DNA from: Thioclava atlantica
GTDB taxonomy: Bacteria > Pseudomonadota > Alphaproteobacteria > Rhodobacterales > Rhodobacteraceae
Reading direction: 5' to 3'
DNA: 64,000 nt
Assembly: GCF_000737065.1 (NCBI RefSeq)
Contig: NZ_AQRC01000004.1
Span: forward strand, 248,001-312,000
Of the stretch, positions 48,521-59,360 are shown in pieces. The position numbers and the translations under genes were made by a program. Positions within the stretch are counted from its first letter, which is position 1, and every line of letters begins with the position of its first letter. Under the pieces are notes generated by a model. That model saw only the letters and a list, made by a program, of their open reading frames with translations, did not search any database and was not told the origin of the DNA.

Positions 48521-48582
48521 GCGCTGTTGCCAAAGCCGTCATTGCGCGCGATGATCCGCGCCTGACCCGATCCGGAGGAAGC

Positions 48583-49038
48583 ATGCGCAAGTTTCTGGTC
48601 GTGCTCGACGATACCCGCGAATGCCTCAACGCGATGCGTTACGCGGCGATGCGCGCCAATCACACTGGCGGCGGAGTGATCATTCTTTCGGTGATCCCGC
48701 CCGACGAATACCAGCACTGGATCGGCGTGGCCGAGATCATGCGAGAGGAAGCGCGTGAACGGATCGAGGCCCATTTCGAGGTCTTCGCGAAATGGATGCG
48801 CGACCGCCAGAGCGTCAATCCCGAACTGGTGATCCGCGAGGGCGAGCCGGTCACCGAGATCCTCAACGTGATCGAGGAACATCCGGGCGTCGGCGTACTG
48901 GTTCTGGGCGCGGGCACCGGCAAGGGCGGCCCGGGCCCTCTGGTCACGCAGATGGTCAAGCAGGCGGGCACCCTGCCCTGCCCGCTCACCGTCGTGCCGG
49001 GCGAGATGTCGAAGGAAAAGCTCGAGCAGATCACCTGA
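48583..49038 (+). CDS. Universal stress protein family
   Basis: UspA-like protein, 151 aa. The Rossmann-like start FLVVLDDTRECLNAMRYA and the ATP-binding LGAGTGKGGPGPLVTQM near 105-121 (variant of G-2x-G-9x-G-S/T) are visible, so nucleotide binding is likely. CCGGAGGA precedes the ATG at 48583; a frame reading from 48490 overlaps the aminotransferase and is not used. Followed after one base by a DUF2267 gene. Confidence 0.85.
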   Translation: MRKFLVVLDDTRECLNAMRYAAMRANHTGGGVIILSVIPPDEYQHWIGVAEIMREEARERIEAHFEVFAKWMRDRQSVNPELVIREGEPVTEILNVIEEHPGVGVLVLGAGTGKGGPGPLVTQMVKQAGTLPCPLTVVPGEMSKEKLEQIT

Positions 49039-49039
49039 C

Positions 49040-49498
49040 ATGCCGATGCCCTGGACCTACCGGCACGCGTCGAAGGAATTCGCCTCCTTCCTCGCGACGG
49101 CGCGCGACCGGATGGGCCTCGGGAGCGACAACATGACCTATACCGCGGTCGATGGCGTATTCCGGACCTTCCGCGCCCGGCTCGCGCCAGCGCAGGCCAT
49201 CGCCTTCGCCGATTGCCTGCCCTGCGTGGCGCGCGCGATCTTCGTTTTCGGCTGGGATGTCGCGGCACCACCCCGCCCCTTCGCCAGGCGCGCCGAAATG
49301 ACCCGCGAAGTGCAGGCGTGGCGCCCGCATCACAATCTCACGCCCGAGAATGCGATCGAAGCCACCGCCTTCGCGCTCTGGCGGCATGCCAACCATCGCG
49401 ACCTTGCCGCGGCGCTGACCGAAATCGGCCCGGAGGCGGAGGATTTCTGGCGCCCCGACATCTCCGATCCGTGCGAAATCGAACAGCGGGTGATCTGA
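49040..49498 (+). CDS. DUF2267 family protein
   Basis: 152-residue protein recognised as DUF2267, a helical family of unknown function that often sits with stress proteins. Two similar halves are visible: a FASFLATARDRMG segment with the following DGVFRTFRARL near 14-45, and LTPENAIEATAFALWRHA near 100. One base separates it from the UspA stop, so cotranscription is likely, consistent with a stress-related pair. Confidence 0.78.
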   Translation: MPMPWTYRHASKEFASFLATARDRMGLGSDNMTYTAVDGVFRTFRARLAPAQAIAFADCLPCVARAIFVFGWDVAAPPRPFARRAEMTREVQAWRPHHNLTPENAIEATAFALWRHANHRDLAAALTEIGPEAEDFWRPDISDPCEIEQRVI

Positions 49499-49571
49499 TC
49501 CCGGCAGGCCTGCGATACTTGATTCATTTGCTCGGAAGGCGCATATGGAGCCCAAGCCAAGGAGGCATCCG

Positions 49572-50132
49572 ATGTTCATTCAGACCGAAACCACCCCGAA
49601 CCCCGCGACGCTGAAATTCCTGCCCGGCCAGACCGTGCTGGAAGCCGGCACCGCGGATTTCCCGAGCGCCGATGCCGCGCAGAAATCTCCGCTTGCGGCA
49701 CGCATTTTCGCGGTGCCCGGAGTGACCGGCGTGTTCTTCGGATCGGATTTCGTGACCGTGACCAAGGACGAGAAAACGAGCTGGGATCACGCGAAACCCG
49801 CGATCCTCGGTGCGATCATGGAGCATTTCCAGTCCGGCGCCCCGGTGATCGAGGGCGAGGCGGCTCCGTCGGGCCATGCCGAGCATGATGGCGAGGACGG
49901 GGCGATCGTCGCCCAGATCAAGGAACTCCTCGATACCCGCGTGCGCCCGGCCGTGGCGCAGGATGGCGGCGACATCACCTTCCACGGCTTCGAGCGCGGC
50001 ATCGTCTATCTGCACATGCAGGGCGCCTGCGCGGGCTGCCCCTCCTCGACGCTCACGCTGAAGATGGGCATCGAGAACCTGCTGCGCCACTACATCCCCG
50101 AAGTGACCGAGGTCCGCCCAGTCGATGCGTGA
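49572..50132 (+). CDS. NFU-type iron-sulfur carrier (NifU C-terminal)
   Basis: Iron-sulfur cluster carrier, 186 aa. N-terminal Nfu domain (TETTPNPATLKFLPG) and C-terminal NifU-like domain with the cluster ligands Cys153 and Cys156 in GACAGCPSST. The ATG at 49572 follows AAGGAGG. The last 8 bases overlap tsaB. Its role is delivery of [4Fe-4S] clusters to target enzymes. Confidence 0.93.
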   Translation: MFIQTETTPNPATLKFLPGQTVLEAGTADFPSADAAQKSPLAARIFAVPGVTGVFFGSDFVTVTKDEKTSWDHAKPAILGAIMEHFQSGAPVIEGEAAPSGHAEHDGEDGAIVAQIKELLDTRVRPAVAQDGGDITFHGFERGIVYLHMQGACAGCPSSTLTLKMGIENLLRHYIPEVTEVRPVDA

Positions 50133-50736
50133 TCGGATGATCCTCGGTTTCGACACATCGGCCGCGCATTGCGCGGCCGCTTTGCTGAGCGGCGACGAGA
50201 TCGTGGCCCTGCGTGCCGAAGAGATGGGGCGCGGGCAGGCCGAACGCCTGATGCCGCTGCTCGAGGAGATGCTTGCCGAGCAGGGGATCGGGTGGCGCGA
50301 TCTCTCCGTGATCGGCGTCGGGATCGGGCCCGGCAATTTCACCGGGGTCCGGATCGCCGTCGCCGCGGCGCGCGGCCTCGCGCTCAGCCTGAAGATCCCC
50401 GCGATCGGCGTCTCAAGCCTCGATGCGCTGGCCGAGGACGGTCCCCGCCCGATGCGCGCGCTGCTCGATGCGCGCCGCGGCGATGTCTATGTGCAGGATT
50501 TCGGCGGCGGCCCACGCCCCTCGCCCGACCTCGTCCCCCGGGACGAGGCGATCGCGGAAGCGGCTGCGGAAGGGCTCGACATCGTCGAGGGAGTGTCCGC
50601 CGAGGCGCTCGCCACCGCCATCGCCCGGATCGCGGCACGCCGTGCTGACACGCAACAGCCGCGCCCGGCACCGCTCTATCTGCGTTCGGCCGATGCGGCC
50701 CCTCCCGCCGACCCACCACCCAGGATCCTCGACTGA
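50125..50736 (+). CDS. tsaB: tRNA threonylcarbamoyladenosine factor TsaB
   Basis: Scaffold for TsaD in making t6A37 of tRNA. 203 aa. ASKHA-type start ILGFDTSAAHCAAALL, then GIGPGNFTGVRIAVAAARGLAL near 70-91 and LLDARRGDVYVQDF near 112. It begins inside the end of the nfu gene and its stop overlaps rimI by one base, a tight nfu-tsaB-rimI run. Confidence 0.92.
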   Translation: MRDRMILGFDTSAAHCAAALLSGDEIVALRAEEMGRGQAERLMPLLEEMLAEQGIGWRDLSVIGVGIGPGNFTGVRIAVAAARGLALSLKIPAIGVSSLDALAEDGPRPMRALLDARRGDVYVQDFGGGPRPSPDLVPRDEAIAEAAAEGLDIVEGVSAEALATAIARIAARRADTQQPRPAPLYLRSADAAPPADPPPRILD

Positions 50737-51161
50737 TGCGCCGCGAAGCCCTCGCCAGCCTGCACCTGGCCTGTTTCACCACCCCGCGCCCCTGGACCGA
50801 GGAAGAATTCGGCTCGCTCCTCAAGAGCCCCGGCGCCTTCCTGCTCAACGAAACGCATGGTTTCCTGCTCGGCCGCGCCCTCGCGGGCGAGGCCGAACTG
50901 CTCACCCTCGCCGTCGATCCCTCGGCGCGCCGGCAGGGCATCGGGCGCCGCCTCCTCGAGGCTTTCGAAAACGCGTCCCGGGCGCGCGGCGCCGAAAGCG
51001 CCTTCCTCGAAGTCGCGGTGGACAATGTCGCGGCCCGTGCGCTCTACCGCGCGACCGGCTGGCAAGAATCAGGGGTTCGGAAGGGATACTACCGCGCACC
51101 TGACGGCAGCAGCATCGACGCGATCGTTCTGACGCTGCCGCTCGCGCAGGCGAAAGACTGA
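50736..51161 (+). CDS. rimI: GNAT N-acetyltransferase, RimI-like
   Basis: 141-residue acetyltransferase; the acetyl-CoA loop is seen as VDPSARRQGIGRRLL near 61-75 and the family end as ARALYRATGWQESGVRKGYY. RimI acetylates ribosomal protein S18 and its gene commonly follows tsaB, as here with a one-base overlap. The target is assigned by context. Confidence 0.85.
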   Translation: MRREALASLHLACFTTPRPWTEEEFGSLLKSPGAFLLNETHGFLLGRALAGEAELLTLAVDPSARRQGIGRRLLEAFENASRARGAESAFLEVAVDNVAARALYRATGWQESGVRKGYYRAPDGSSIDAIVLTLPLAQAKD

Positions 51162-51209
51162 CCGTTCAATCAAATTTGTCTTGCGACCCAGCGTCAGTCC
51201 TACTTTGAT

Positions 51210-51229
51210 GCTTGACCCCTTGGGCAAGC
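51210..51229. promoter_or_regulatory. Imperfect palindrome ahead of the nucleoside transporter operon
   Basis: GCTTGACCCCTTGGGCAAGC pairs 7 of its 10 possible base pairs including a perfect outer GCTTG / CAAGC, about 80 bases before the BMP gene. It could be an operator; no regulator gene is adjacent. Confidence 0.35.
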
Positions 51230-51311
51230 TCTGACCAAATCCCGAGGTCTGCGGGTGTCGCACGCCCGCCAACAGGCTTACGCAAAAAGCCCCAATGACC
51301 GGGAGTGATCC

Positions 51312-52300
51312 ATGACTTTCCTCAAACAGTTTCTCGGCGCTGCCGCGACGCTCGCGCTGAGTGCCGGTGCCGCTCTGGCCGAGCCCGCGATCATTTATGA
51401 TCTGGGCGGCAAGTACGACAAGAGCTTCAACGAAGCTGCCTTCAACGGGGCGAAACGCTGGGCCGACGAGACCGGCGGCTCCTACAAGGAACTGGAGATG
51501 CAGTCGGAAGCCCAGCGTGAACAGGCGCTGCGCAAGCTCGCGGAGTCCGGGGCCAACCCGATCGTGATGACCGGCTTCGCTTTCGGCGACACGCTCAACA
51601 ACGTCGCGCCCGACTATCCCGACACCAAATTCGCGATCGTCGACATGGTCGTCGACCAGCCGAACGTCGAGTCGATCGTCTTCAAGGAGGAGCAGGGCTC
51701 CTACCTCGTCGGCCTGATGGCCGGCATGGCCTCGAAGACCGGCACCGTGGGCTTCGTCGGCGGCATGGACATCCCGCTGATCCGCAAATTCGCTTGCGGC
51801 TACGTGCAGGGCGTGAAAGCGGCCAACCCGGACGCGAAGGTGATCCAGAACATGACCGGCACCACCCCGGCGGCCTGGAACGACCCGGTGAAGGGCGGCG
51901 AGATCGCCAAGGCCCAGATCAGCCAGGGCGCGGACGTGATCTACGCGGCCGCCGGCGGCACCGGGATCGGCGTTCTGCAGGCCGCGGCCGATGCGAAGGT
52001 CCTCTCGATCGGCGTCGACAGCAACCAGAACTACCTCCATCCGGGCCAGGTCCTGACCTCGATGCTCAAGCGCGTCGACAACGCGGTCTATGACGCCTTC
52101 AAGGCGGGTCCCGACCTCAAGCCCGGCATCAAGGTGATGGGCCTCGCCCAGGACGGCGTCGGCTTCGCGCTCGACGACGACAACAAGGCGCTCGTGACCC
52201 CGGAAATGCTCAAGGCCGTGGATCAGGCCAAGGCCGACATCATCGACGGCAAGATCGAGGTCCACGATTACATGTCGGATGACAGCTGCCCGGTCCAGTG

Positions 52301-52301
<1 letters not shown>
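51312..52301 (+). CDS. BMP-type nucleoside-binding lipoprotein/periplasmic protein
   Basis: Substrate-binding protein of the BMP (PnrA/Med-like) family for purine nucleosides, 329 aa. The signal peptide is residues 1-23 (cleavage after ALA); I see no lipobox, so it is a soluble periplasmic form. IIYDLGGKYDKSFNEAAFNG near 26-45 is the family signature; DSNQNYL near 236 lines the site. It starts a four-gene ABC operon overlapping the ATPase gene by one base. Confidence 0.9.
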
Positions 52302-53946
<1,645 letters not shown>

Positions 53947-53947
<1 letters not shown>

Positions 53948-55044
53948 TGGAAAAGACACCGAAATGGGTCGATGTGGCCCTGATCCCCGTCCTGAACCTG
54001 CTGATCGCCTTCGTGATCTCCGGCATCGTCGTGCTGCTGATCGGGGAAGACCCGGTCAAGGCGATCAAGGTCATGGTCTCGGGCGCGCTCGGCTCGCCCT
54101 ATGGCTGGGGCTACACGCTCTACTATTCGACCAACTTCATCTTCACCGGCCTTGCGGTCGCGGTTGCCTACCATGCCAGCCAGTTCAATATCGGCGGCGA
54201 GGGCCAGGCGACGCTAGGCGGGCTCGGCGTGGCGCTGGTGCTCCTCGCCGTGCCGTGGCCGCACTGGACCATCGCGCTGGTCGCGGCGATGTTCGGCGGC
54301 GCGCTCTTCGGCGCGGCCTGGGCGGCGATCCCGGCCTGGCTTCAGGCCAAGCGCGGCAGCCATATCGTGATCACGACGATCATGTTCAACTTCATCGGCG
54401 CGTCGGTGCTGAACTACATGCTGGTCAACGTGCTGCGCCCGCCGCGCTCGATGGACCCGGCGACAGCCCGCTTCCCCGCCGCTACGCATCTGCCGACCTT
54501 CCATGACATTCCGCTCGTGGGGCAGTTCTTCTCGAAATCCGTTCCGGCGAACGTGTCCTTCTTCATCGCGATCCTCGCTTGCTGGCTCGTCTGGATCCTG
54601 ATCTGGCGCACCAAGCTCGGTTTCGAGATCCGCGCCTTCGGACGCTCGGAACCGGCGGCGCGCTATGCCGGCATCTCGCCGGTGAAGATCGTGATGGCGG
54701 CGATGCTGATCTCGGGCGGCCTCGCGGGGCTGATGGCGATCAACAACGTGATGGGCGAGGCCCACCGGCTGGTGCTGAACTCGGTCGAGGGCGCGGGCTT
54801 CATCGGCATCGCGGTGGCCCTGATGGGCCGCAACCACCCATTCGGCGTGTTCCTCGCGGCGCTTCTCTTCGGCTTCCTCTACCAGGGCGGGGGCGAGCTG
54901 GCGCTCGAAACCACCATCCCGCGCGAGCTCATCACCGTGATCCAGGCGCTGGTGATCCTGTTCACGGGTGCGTTCGACAACATGCTGCGCGCACCGATCG
55001 AGAGCTTCTTTGTCGCCCGCGCCAACGCCCGGAAGGAGGCCTGA
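53947..55044 (+). CDS. Nucleoside ABC transporter permease 1
   Basis: BPD_transp_2 type permease, 365 aa, with about nine hydrophobic helices. FNIGGEGQATLGGLGVAL near 79 and the conserved NNVMGEAHRLVLNSVEGAGFIGIAVALMG near 265-295 typify the BMP/YufP family. One-base overlap with the ATPase gene; GG-rich AAGGAGG at its end serves the next gene. Confidence 0.9.
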
Positions 55045-55045
55045 G

Positions 55046-56011
55046 ATGGATTTCGCAACGATCGTCGAAATTCTCGATAGCGCCGTGCGCCTCGGCACGC
55101 CGCTGCTGCTCGCCTGCCTTGCGGGGCTGTTCTCCGAACGCGCCGGCATCTTCGATATCGGGCTCGAGGGCAAGATGCTGATGGCCGCCTTCTTCTCGGG
55201 CGCGGTTGCAGCGGTGACGGGCAACGCGTGGCTCGGCCTCCTCGCGGGGGTCGGGGGCTCGATGAGCCTTGCCTTCGTCCACGGCCTCGCCTCGATCACC
55301 TTCCGCGGCAACCAGTTGATCTCGGGGGTGGCGGTCAATTTCCTCGCCTCGGGCTTTACCGTGTTGATCGCCCAGAGCTGGTTCCACCAGGGCGGGCGGA
55401 CGCCCCAGCTTTCGGGCAATGGACGGTTCGAGCCGATCACCCTGCCCGGGGCCGAGGCGGTGAAGGACGTGCCGGTCATCGGTCAGATCTACGCCAACCT
55501 GCTTTCGGGCCATTCGATCCTCGTCTATGTCGCCTTCGCGATGGTGCCGATCACCTGGTGGGTGCTGTTCCGCACCCGCTTCGGCCTGCGCCTGCGCGCG
55601 GTCGGCGAGAACCCGGAATCGGTCGATACCGCCGGGATCTCGGTGATCCGCCTGCGCTATACGGCGGTGGCGATCACCGGTGTGCTCGCAGGTCTGGGCG
55701 GCGTCTATCTCGCGACCGGGCTTGCGGCGGGCTTCGTCAAGGAAATGACGGCGGGGCGCGGCTATATCGCGCTCGCTGCCCTGATCTTCGCGAAGTGGCG
55801 CCCCGTGCCCGCACTCGGCGCGACGATGCTCTTCGGCCTGCTCGAGGCGATCTCGAACCGCTACCCGAATATCGACCTTGGCGTCATCACCCTGCCGATC
55901 CAGTTCATGCAGGCGGTGCCCTATATCCTCACCGTGATCATCCTCGCCGGCTTCATCGGCAAGGCGATCCCGCCCCGTGCCGGAGGACAGCCCTATGTCA
56001 AAGAGCGCTGA
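55046..56011 (+). CDS. Nucleoside ABC transporter permease 2
   Basis: Second permease, 321 aa, YufQ type. FSERAGIFDIGLEGKMLMAAF near 28-48 and RAVGENPESVDTAGISV near 187 are family landmarks, with about nine hydrophobic helices. The start at 55046 is fixed by GGAAGGAGG; frame-open sequence upstream overlaps permease 1. Its end overlaps the PNP gene by 17 bases, showing strong coupling to the salvage enzyme. Confidence 0.9.
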   Translation: MDFATIVEILDSAVRLGTPLLLACLAGLFSERAGIFDIGLEGKMLMAAFFSGAVAAVTGNAWLGLLAGVGGSMSLAFVHGLASITFRGNQLISGVAVNFLASGFTVLIAQSWFHQGGRTPQLSGNGRFEPITLPGAEAVKDVPVIGQIYANLLSGHSILVYVAFAMVPITWWVLFRTRFGLRLRAVGENPESVDTAGISVIRLRYTAVAITGVLAGLGGVYLATGLAAGFVKEMTAGRGYIALAALIFAKWRPVPALGATMLFGLLEAISNRYPNIDLGVITLPIQFMQAVPYILTVIILAGFIGKAIPPRAGGQPYVKER

Positions 56012-56795
56012 GCTCGCCACCCTGATCCGCGAGCGGGCGGGGGCCGAAGCTCCGCGCCTCGGTCTGATCCTCGGCTCCGGCCTCGGCCATCTGGCCGAGG
56101 AGGTCGAGGGCGTCGCGATCCCCTACTCGGACCTGCCGGGCTTTCCCCATGCGGGCGTATCGGGCCACAATCCGAAACTGGTGATCGGCACGCTCGAAGG
56201 GGTGCGGGTCGCGGTGTTCGGGGGCCGGGTGCATTACTACGAACACGGCAACCCCGCCGAGATGCGCCTGCCGCTCGAGATCCTCAAGGAACTGGGCTGC
56301 GAGAGCCTGCTCCTGACCAATGCCGCGGGCTCCCTGCGCGAGGATATCCGCCCCGGCGGGCTGATGATGCTGAACGATCACATCAATTTCTCGGGCAACA
56401 ATCCCCTGATCGGCGAGCCCTCGGACGCCCGCTTCGTGCCCTTGACCGAGGCGCATGACGCGCAGATCCGCGCGGGCCTGAAAGCCGCGGCCGAGGCCGA
56501 GGGGATCGAGCTGCCCGAAGGCGTCTATTGCTGGTTCTCGGGGCCGACCTTCGAGACCCCCGCAGAGATTCGCGCCGCGAAGGTTCTCGGCGCCGATGCG
56601 GTGGGCATGTCGACCGTGCCGGAGGTGATCCTCGCGCGCTTCCTCGGCCTGCGGGTCGCGGCCGTGTCGGTCATCACCAACATGGGCGCGGGCATGGCCG
56701 ATGAACAGATCAGCCACGAGCAGACCAAGGCGATCGCGCCGATGGGCGCGGCCAAGCTCGAACGCGTGCTGCGACGATATCTGCAACAGTTGTAA
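55995..56795 (+). CDS. Purine nucleoside phosphorylase
   Basis: Phosphorolysis of (deoxy)guanosine and inosine, trimeric PNP type (PunA-like), 266 aa. GSGLGHLAEEV near 21, GGRVHYYEHGNPAEM near 70, LTNAAGSL near 103, CWFSGPTFETPAEI near 176, MSTVPEV near 199. CCGGAGGA precedes the ATG at 55995. Translational overlap with the transporter places its substrate among imported purine nucleosides; the deoxyribose released could join the DeoC route. Confidence 0.92.
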   Translation: MSKSAELATLIRERAGAEAPRLGLILGSGLGHLAEEVEGVAIPYSDLPGFPHAGVSGHNPKLVIGTLEGVRVAVFGGRVHYYEHGNPAEMRLPLEILKELGCESLLLTNAAGSLREDIRPGGLMMLNDHINFSGNNPLIGEPSDARFVPLTEAHDAQIRAGLKAAAEAEGIELPEGVYCWFSGPTFETPAEIRAAKVLGADAVGMSTVPEVILARFLGLRVAAVSVITNMGAGMADEQISHEQTKAIAPMGAAKLERVLRRYLQQL

Positions 56796-56817
56796 CCCCG
56801 GGCGAGGCGCGGGGTTT
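56794..56817 (+). terminator. Probable terminator after the PNP operon
   Basis: AACCCCG / CGGGGTT stem of seven base pairs with a 9-base loop, but only three T residues after it. It starts at the PNP stop codon. Confidence 0.5.
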
Positions 56818-56873
56818 GACTCCGCGGGCCCTTGCGGGCAAAGACGTTTCAACCTCCTCACCCGGTGCGGCCC

Positions 56874-57794
56874 ATGCAGATCTACCTGCCCATCGCCGAA
56901 GTGTCGGTCAACATCTTCACCCTGTTGGGGCTTGGCGGCATCGTCGGGCTGATCTCGGGGCTGTTCGGCGTCGGCGGCGGCTTCCTGATCACGCCGCTCC
57001 TGTTCTTCATCGGCATCCCGCCCTCGGTCGCAGTCGCGACCGGCGCGAACCAGGTGGTCGCCTCCTCGGTCTCGGGCGTGCTCGCCCAGCTCAAGCGCAA
57101 GGCGGTGGACATCCCGATGGGGCTCGTGGTTCTGGTCGGCGGCCTTCTGGGCTCGGCGGGCGGCATCTGGATCTTCAACCTGCTCACCGAGCTGGGCCAG
57201 ATCGACCTCGCCGTCCAGCTCTGCTACGTCGTCTTCCTCGGCTCGATCGGGTTGCTGATGCTGCAGGAGGGCCTGCGCGCCCTCAAACGCCAAAAGAGCG
57301 GCACCGCGCGCCGGACCAAGCGCAACCAGCATACCTGGGTGCACAAGCTCCCCTTCAAGTTCAAGTTCCGCGCCTCGGGGCTCTATATTTCGGTGATCCC
57401 GCCGCTCCTGGTCGGCGTCGCGGTCGGCCTTCTCGCCGCGATCATGGGCGTGGGCGGCGGCTTCGTCATGGTGCCGGCGATGATCTACCTGCTCAACATG
57501 CCGACCAAGGTCGTGATCGGCACCTCGCTGTTCCAGATCCTGTTCGTGTCGGCCTTCACGACGCTGATGCACGCGATCACCAACCAGACGGTGGACGTGA
57601 TGCTTGCGCTGCTGCTCATCGTGGGCGGCGTGATCGGGGCGCAGATCGGGGCCCGGCTGGGCGCCCGCCTCAAGGCCGAGCAGCTCCGCATCCTGCTGGC
57701 ACTTCTCGTCATCCTCGTGGCCGGCCAGCTCGGGGCGGATCTGGTGATCCACCCGAAGAACCTGTTCTCGATCGAGTCGGGGACGCTCCAATGA
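56874..57794 (+). CDS. TauE/SafE family sulfite exporter
   Basis: Integral membrane protein, 306 aa, two repeats each opening with a glycine motif: GGIVGLISGLFGVGGGFLITPLL near 21-43 and AVGLLAAIMGVGGGFVMVPAM near 182-202. The family exports sulfite, sulfoacetate or similar anions. The ATG at 56874 gives the usual N-terminus; an upstream in-frame start adds a short basic stretch. Overlaps the TIGR02186 gene by 4 bases. Confidence 0.88.
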   Translation: MQIYLPIAEVSVNIFTLLGLGGIVGLISGLFGVGGGFLITPLLFFIGIPPSVAVATGANQVVASSVSGVLAQLKRKAVDIPMGLVVLVGGLLGSAGGIWIFNLLTELGQIDLAVQLCYVVFLGSIGLLMLQEGLRALKRQKSGTARRTKRNQHTWVHKLPFKFKFRASGLYISVIPPLLVGVAVGLLAAIMGVGGGFVMVPAMIYLLNMPTKVVIGTSLFQILFVSAFTTLMHAITNQTVDVMLALLLIVGGVIGAQIGARLGARLKAEQLRILLALLVILVAGQLGADLVIHPKNLFSIESGTLQ

Positions 57795-58582
57795 TCCGCG
57801 CCCTCGCCCTCAGCCTCGCCCTGTTCAGCGCAGCCCTCCCCGCCTCGGCACAGGAGAACGGCCGCACGGAGCCGCCGGGCGAACAGATCGTCGCCGGGTT
57901 GAGCCGCGACAATATCGGCATCACCGCCTCCTTCGACGGTTCGCAGATCCTCATCTACGGTGCGGTCAAGCGCGAGGCGCCCGAGCCCAAGGGCGACCAG
58001 CTCTCGGTGATCGTGACGCTCGAAGGTCCGCTGGGCCCGATCACGATCCGCCGCAAGTCGCGCGAATTCGGGATCTGGGTGAACACCTCCTCGGTCGGCG
58101 TCGCCGCCGCCCCGAGCTATTACGCCGTCGCCACGACCGGGCCGCTCAAGGAGATCCTCGACCCCAAGGTCGACGTCCAGCAACGCATTTCGATCCCGCT
58201 CGCGATGCGCGCCTTTTCCGGCCCGCTCCAGGTCCAGGACACCCGCCCCTTCACCGAGGCGATGGTGCGGATCCGCGAGCAGCAGGGTCTCTACAAGCTC
58301 GAGACGGGCGGCGTCCATCTCGTCGACGACACGCTCTTCCGCGCCGATTTCGACCTGCCGGCCAACCTGACCGAGGGCTCCTACAAGACCCGCATCTTCC
58401 TGCTGCGCGGCGGCATGCTCGTCGATCAGTACCAGTCCTCGATCGAGGTGCAGAAGGTCGGGCTCGAACGCTGGCTCTACACCCTCGCCCATCAACAGGC
58501 CACGCTTTACGGGTTGCTCTCTCTCGCCCTCGCGGTCTTCGCGGGCTGGGCGGCGGCGGCGATCTTCCGCTTCGTGCGCTGA
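57791..58582 (+). CDS. TIGR02186 family protein (TauE partner)
   Basis: Exported protein, 263 aa: signal peptide to about residue 20 (ASA), a large periplasmic beta-rich domain with GLSRDNIGITASFDG near 36 and WVNTSSVGVAAAPSYY near 96, and a C-terminal transmembrane helix at about 238-260. It is the family regularly coupled to TauE/SafE exporters in alphaproteobacteria and shares an ATGA overlap here. A role as a periplasmic accessory of the exporter is inferred. Confidence 0.85.
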   Translation: MIRALALSLALFSAALPASAQENGRTEPPGEQIVAGLSRDNIGITASFDGSQILIYGAVKREAPEPKGDQLSVIVTLEGPLGPITIRRKSREFGIWVNTSSVGVAAAPSYYAVATTGPLKEILDPKVDVQQRISIPLAMRAFSGPLQVQDTRPFTEAMVRIREQQGLYKLETGGVHLVDDTLFRADFDLPANLTEGSYKTRIFLLRGGMLVDQYQSSIEVQKVGLERWLYTLAHQQATLYGLLSLALAVFAGWAAAAIFRFVR

Positions 58583-58592
58583 GCCCGGCGAC

Positions 58593-59309
58593 CTAGCCGC
58601 GCCCGACGAAGGCCATGCCGCTCGCCATCACCGTCATGTTGAGCACATTCGCCTCGAGCGGCAGCGACGCCATGTGCAGAACCGAGCGCGCCACGTCCAC
58701 GACATCCATCGTCGGCTCGGTGCCCTTCGCGGCCGCCGCGTCGATCCCCGCCAGAAGCCCGGTACGGGCATTGCCCACGTCTATCTGACCACAGGCGATG
58801 TCGAACCCGCGCCCGTCGAGCGCGAGCTGCTTCGTGAGCCCGTTGATCGCATGTTTCGTCACCGTATAGGGCAGCGATTTCGGCCGCGGCACCTGCGCCG
58901 AGATCGAGCCGTTATTGATGATCCGCCCCCCGCGCGGCGCCTGGGCGCGCATCTGCCCGAAAGCCGCGCGCGCGCACAGCACCATGCCGGTGAGGTTGAC
59001 CGCGACACAGGCCTCCCAATCCTCGAGCACCATCTCGTCGGGCAGGGCGGCGGGCGGAAACATCCCCGCATTGTTGAAGAGCACATCGATCCGCCCGAAA
59101 CGCGCGACGACCTGCGCGAAGGCCCGCTCGATCGAGACCGGATCTGCCACGTCGCAAGCGACCGCAAACCCCTCCCCCGTCGCCGCCACCTCCTCGAGCA
59201 CCTCGACCCGGCGCGCAAGACAGGCCACCTGCCAGCCCTGCGCCAGCGCCATCTCGGCCACCGCGCGCCCGATCCCCGCGCTCGCGCCCGTCACCACCAT
59301 AACGCCCAT
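58593..59309 (-). CDS. Short-chain dehydrogenase/reductase
   Basis: Classical SDR, 238 aa. TGASAGIG at 7-14, FNNAG at 78-82, catalytic Ser135, Tyr148 and Lys152. Arg33-Arg34 after the second strand (CLARRVE) favours NADP(H). The end (LNMTVMASGMAFVGRG) is typical of serine/3-hydroxy acid dehydrogenase-like YdfG relatives. GGGAGG precedes the ATG. It is 51 bases downstream of the helicase gene on the same strand. Substrate unknown. Confidence 0.83.
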   Translation of the reverse strand: MGVMVVTGASAGIGRAVAEMALAQGWQVACLARRVEVLEEVAATGEGFAVACDVADPVSIERAFAQVVARFGRIDVLFNNAGMFPPAALPDEMVLEDWEACVAVNLTGMVLCARAAFGQMRAQAPRGGRIINNGSISAQVPRPKSLPYTVTKHAINGLTKQLALDGRGFDIACGQIDVGNARTGLLAGIDAAAAKGTEPTMDVVDVARSVLHMASLPLEANVLNMTVMASGMAFVGRG

Positions 59310-59360
59310 CGTGCCCTCCCCTTCACCTAGACGAAAATACCCCCGCCGGAGGCATCCAAC

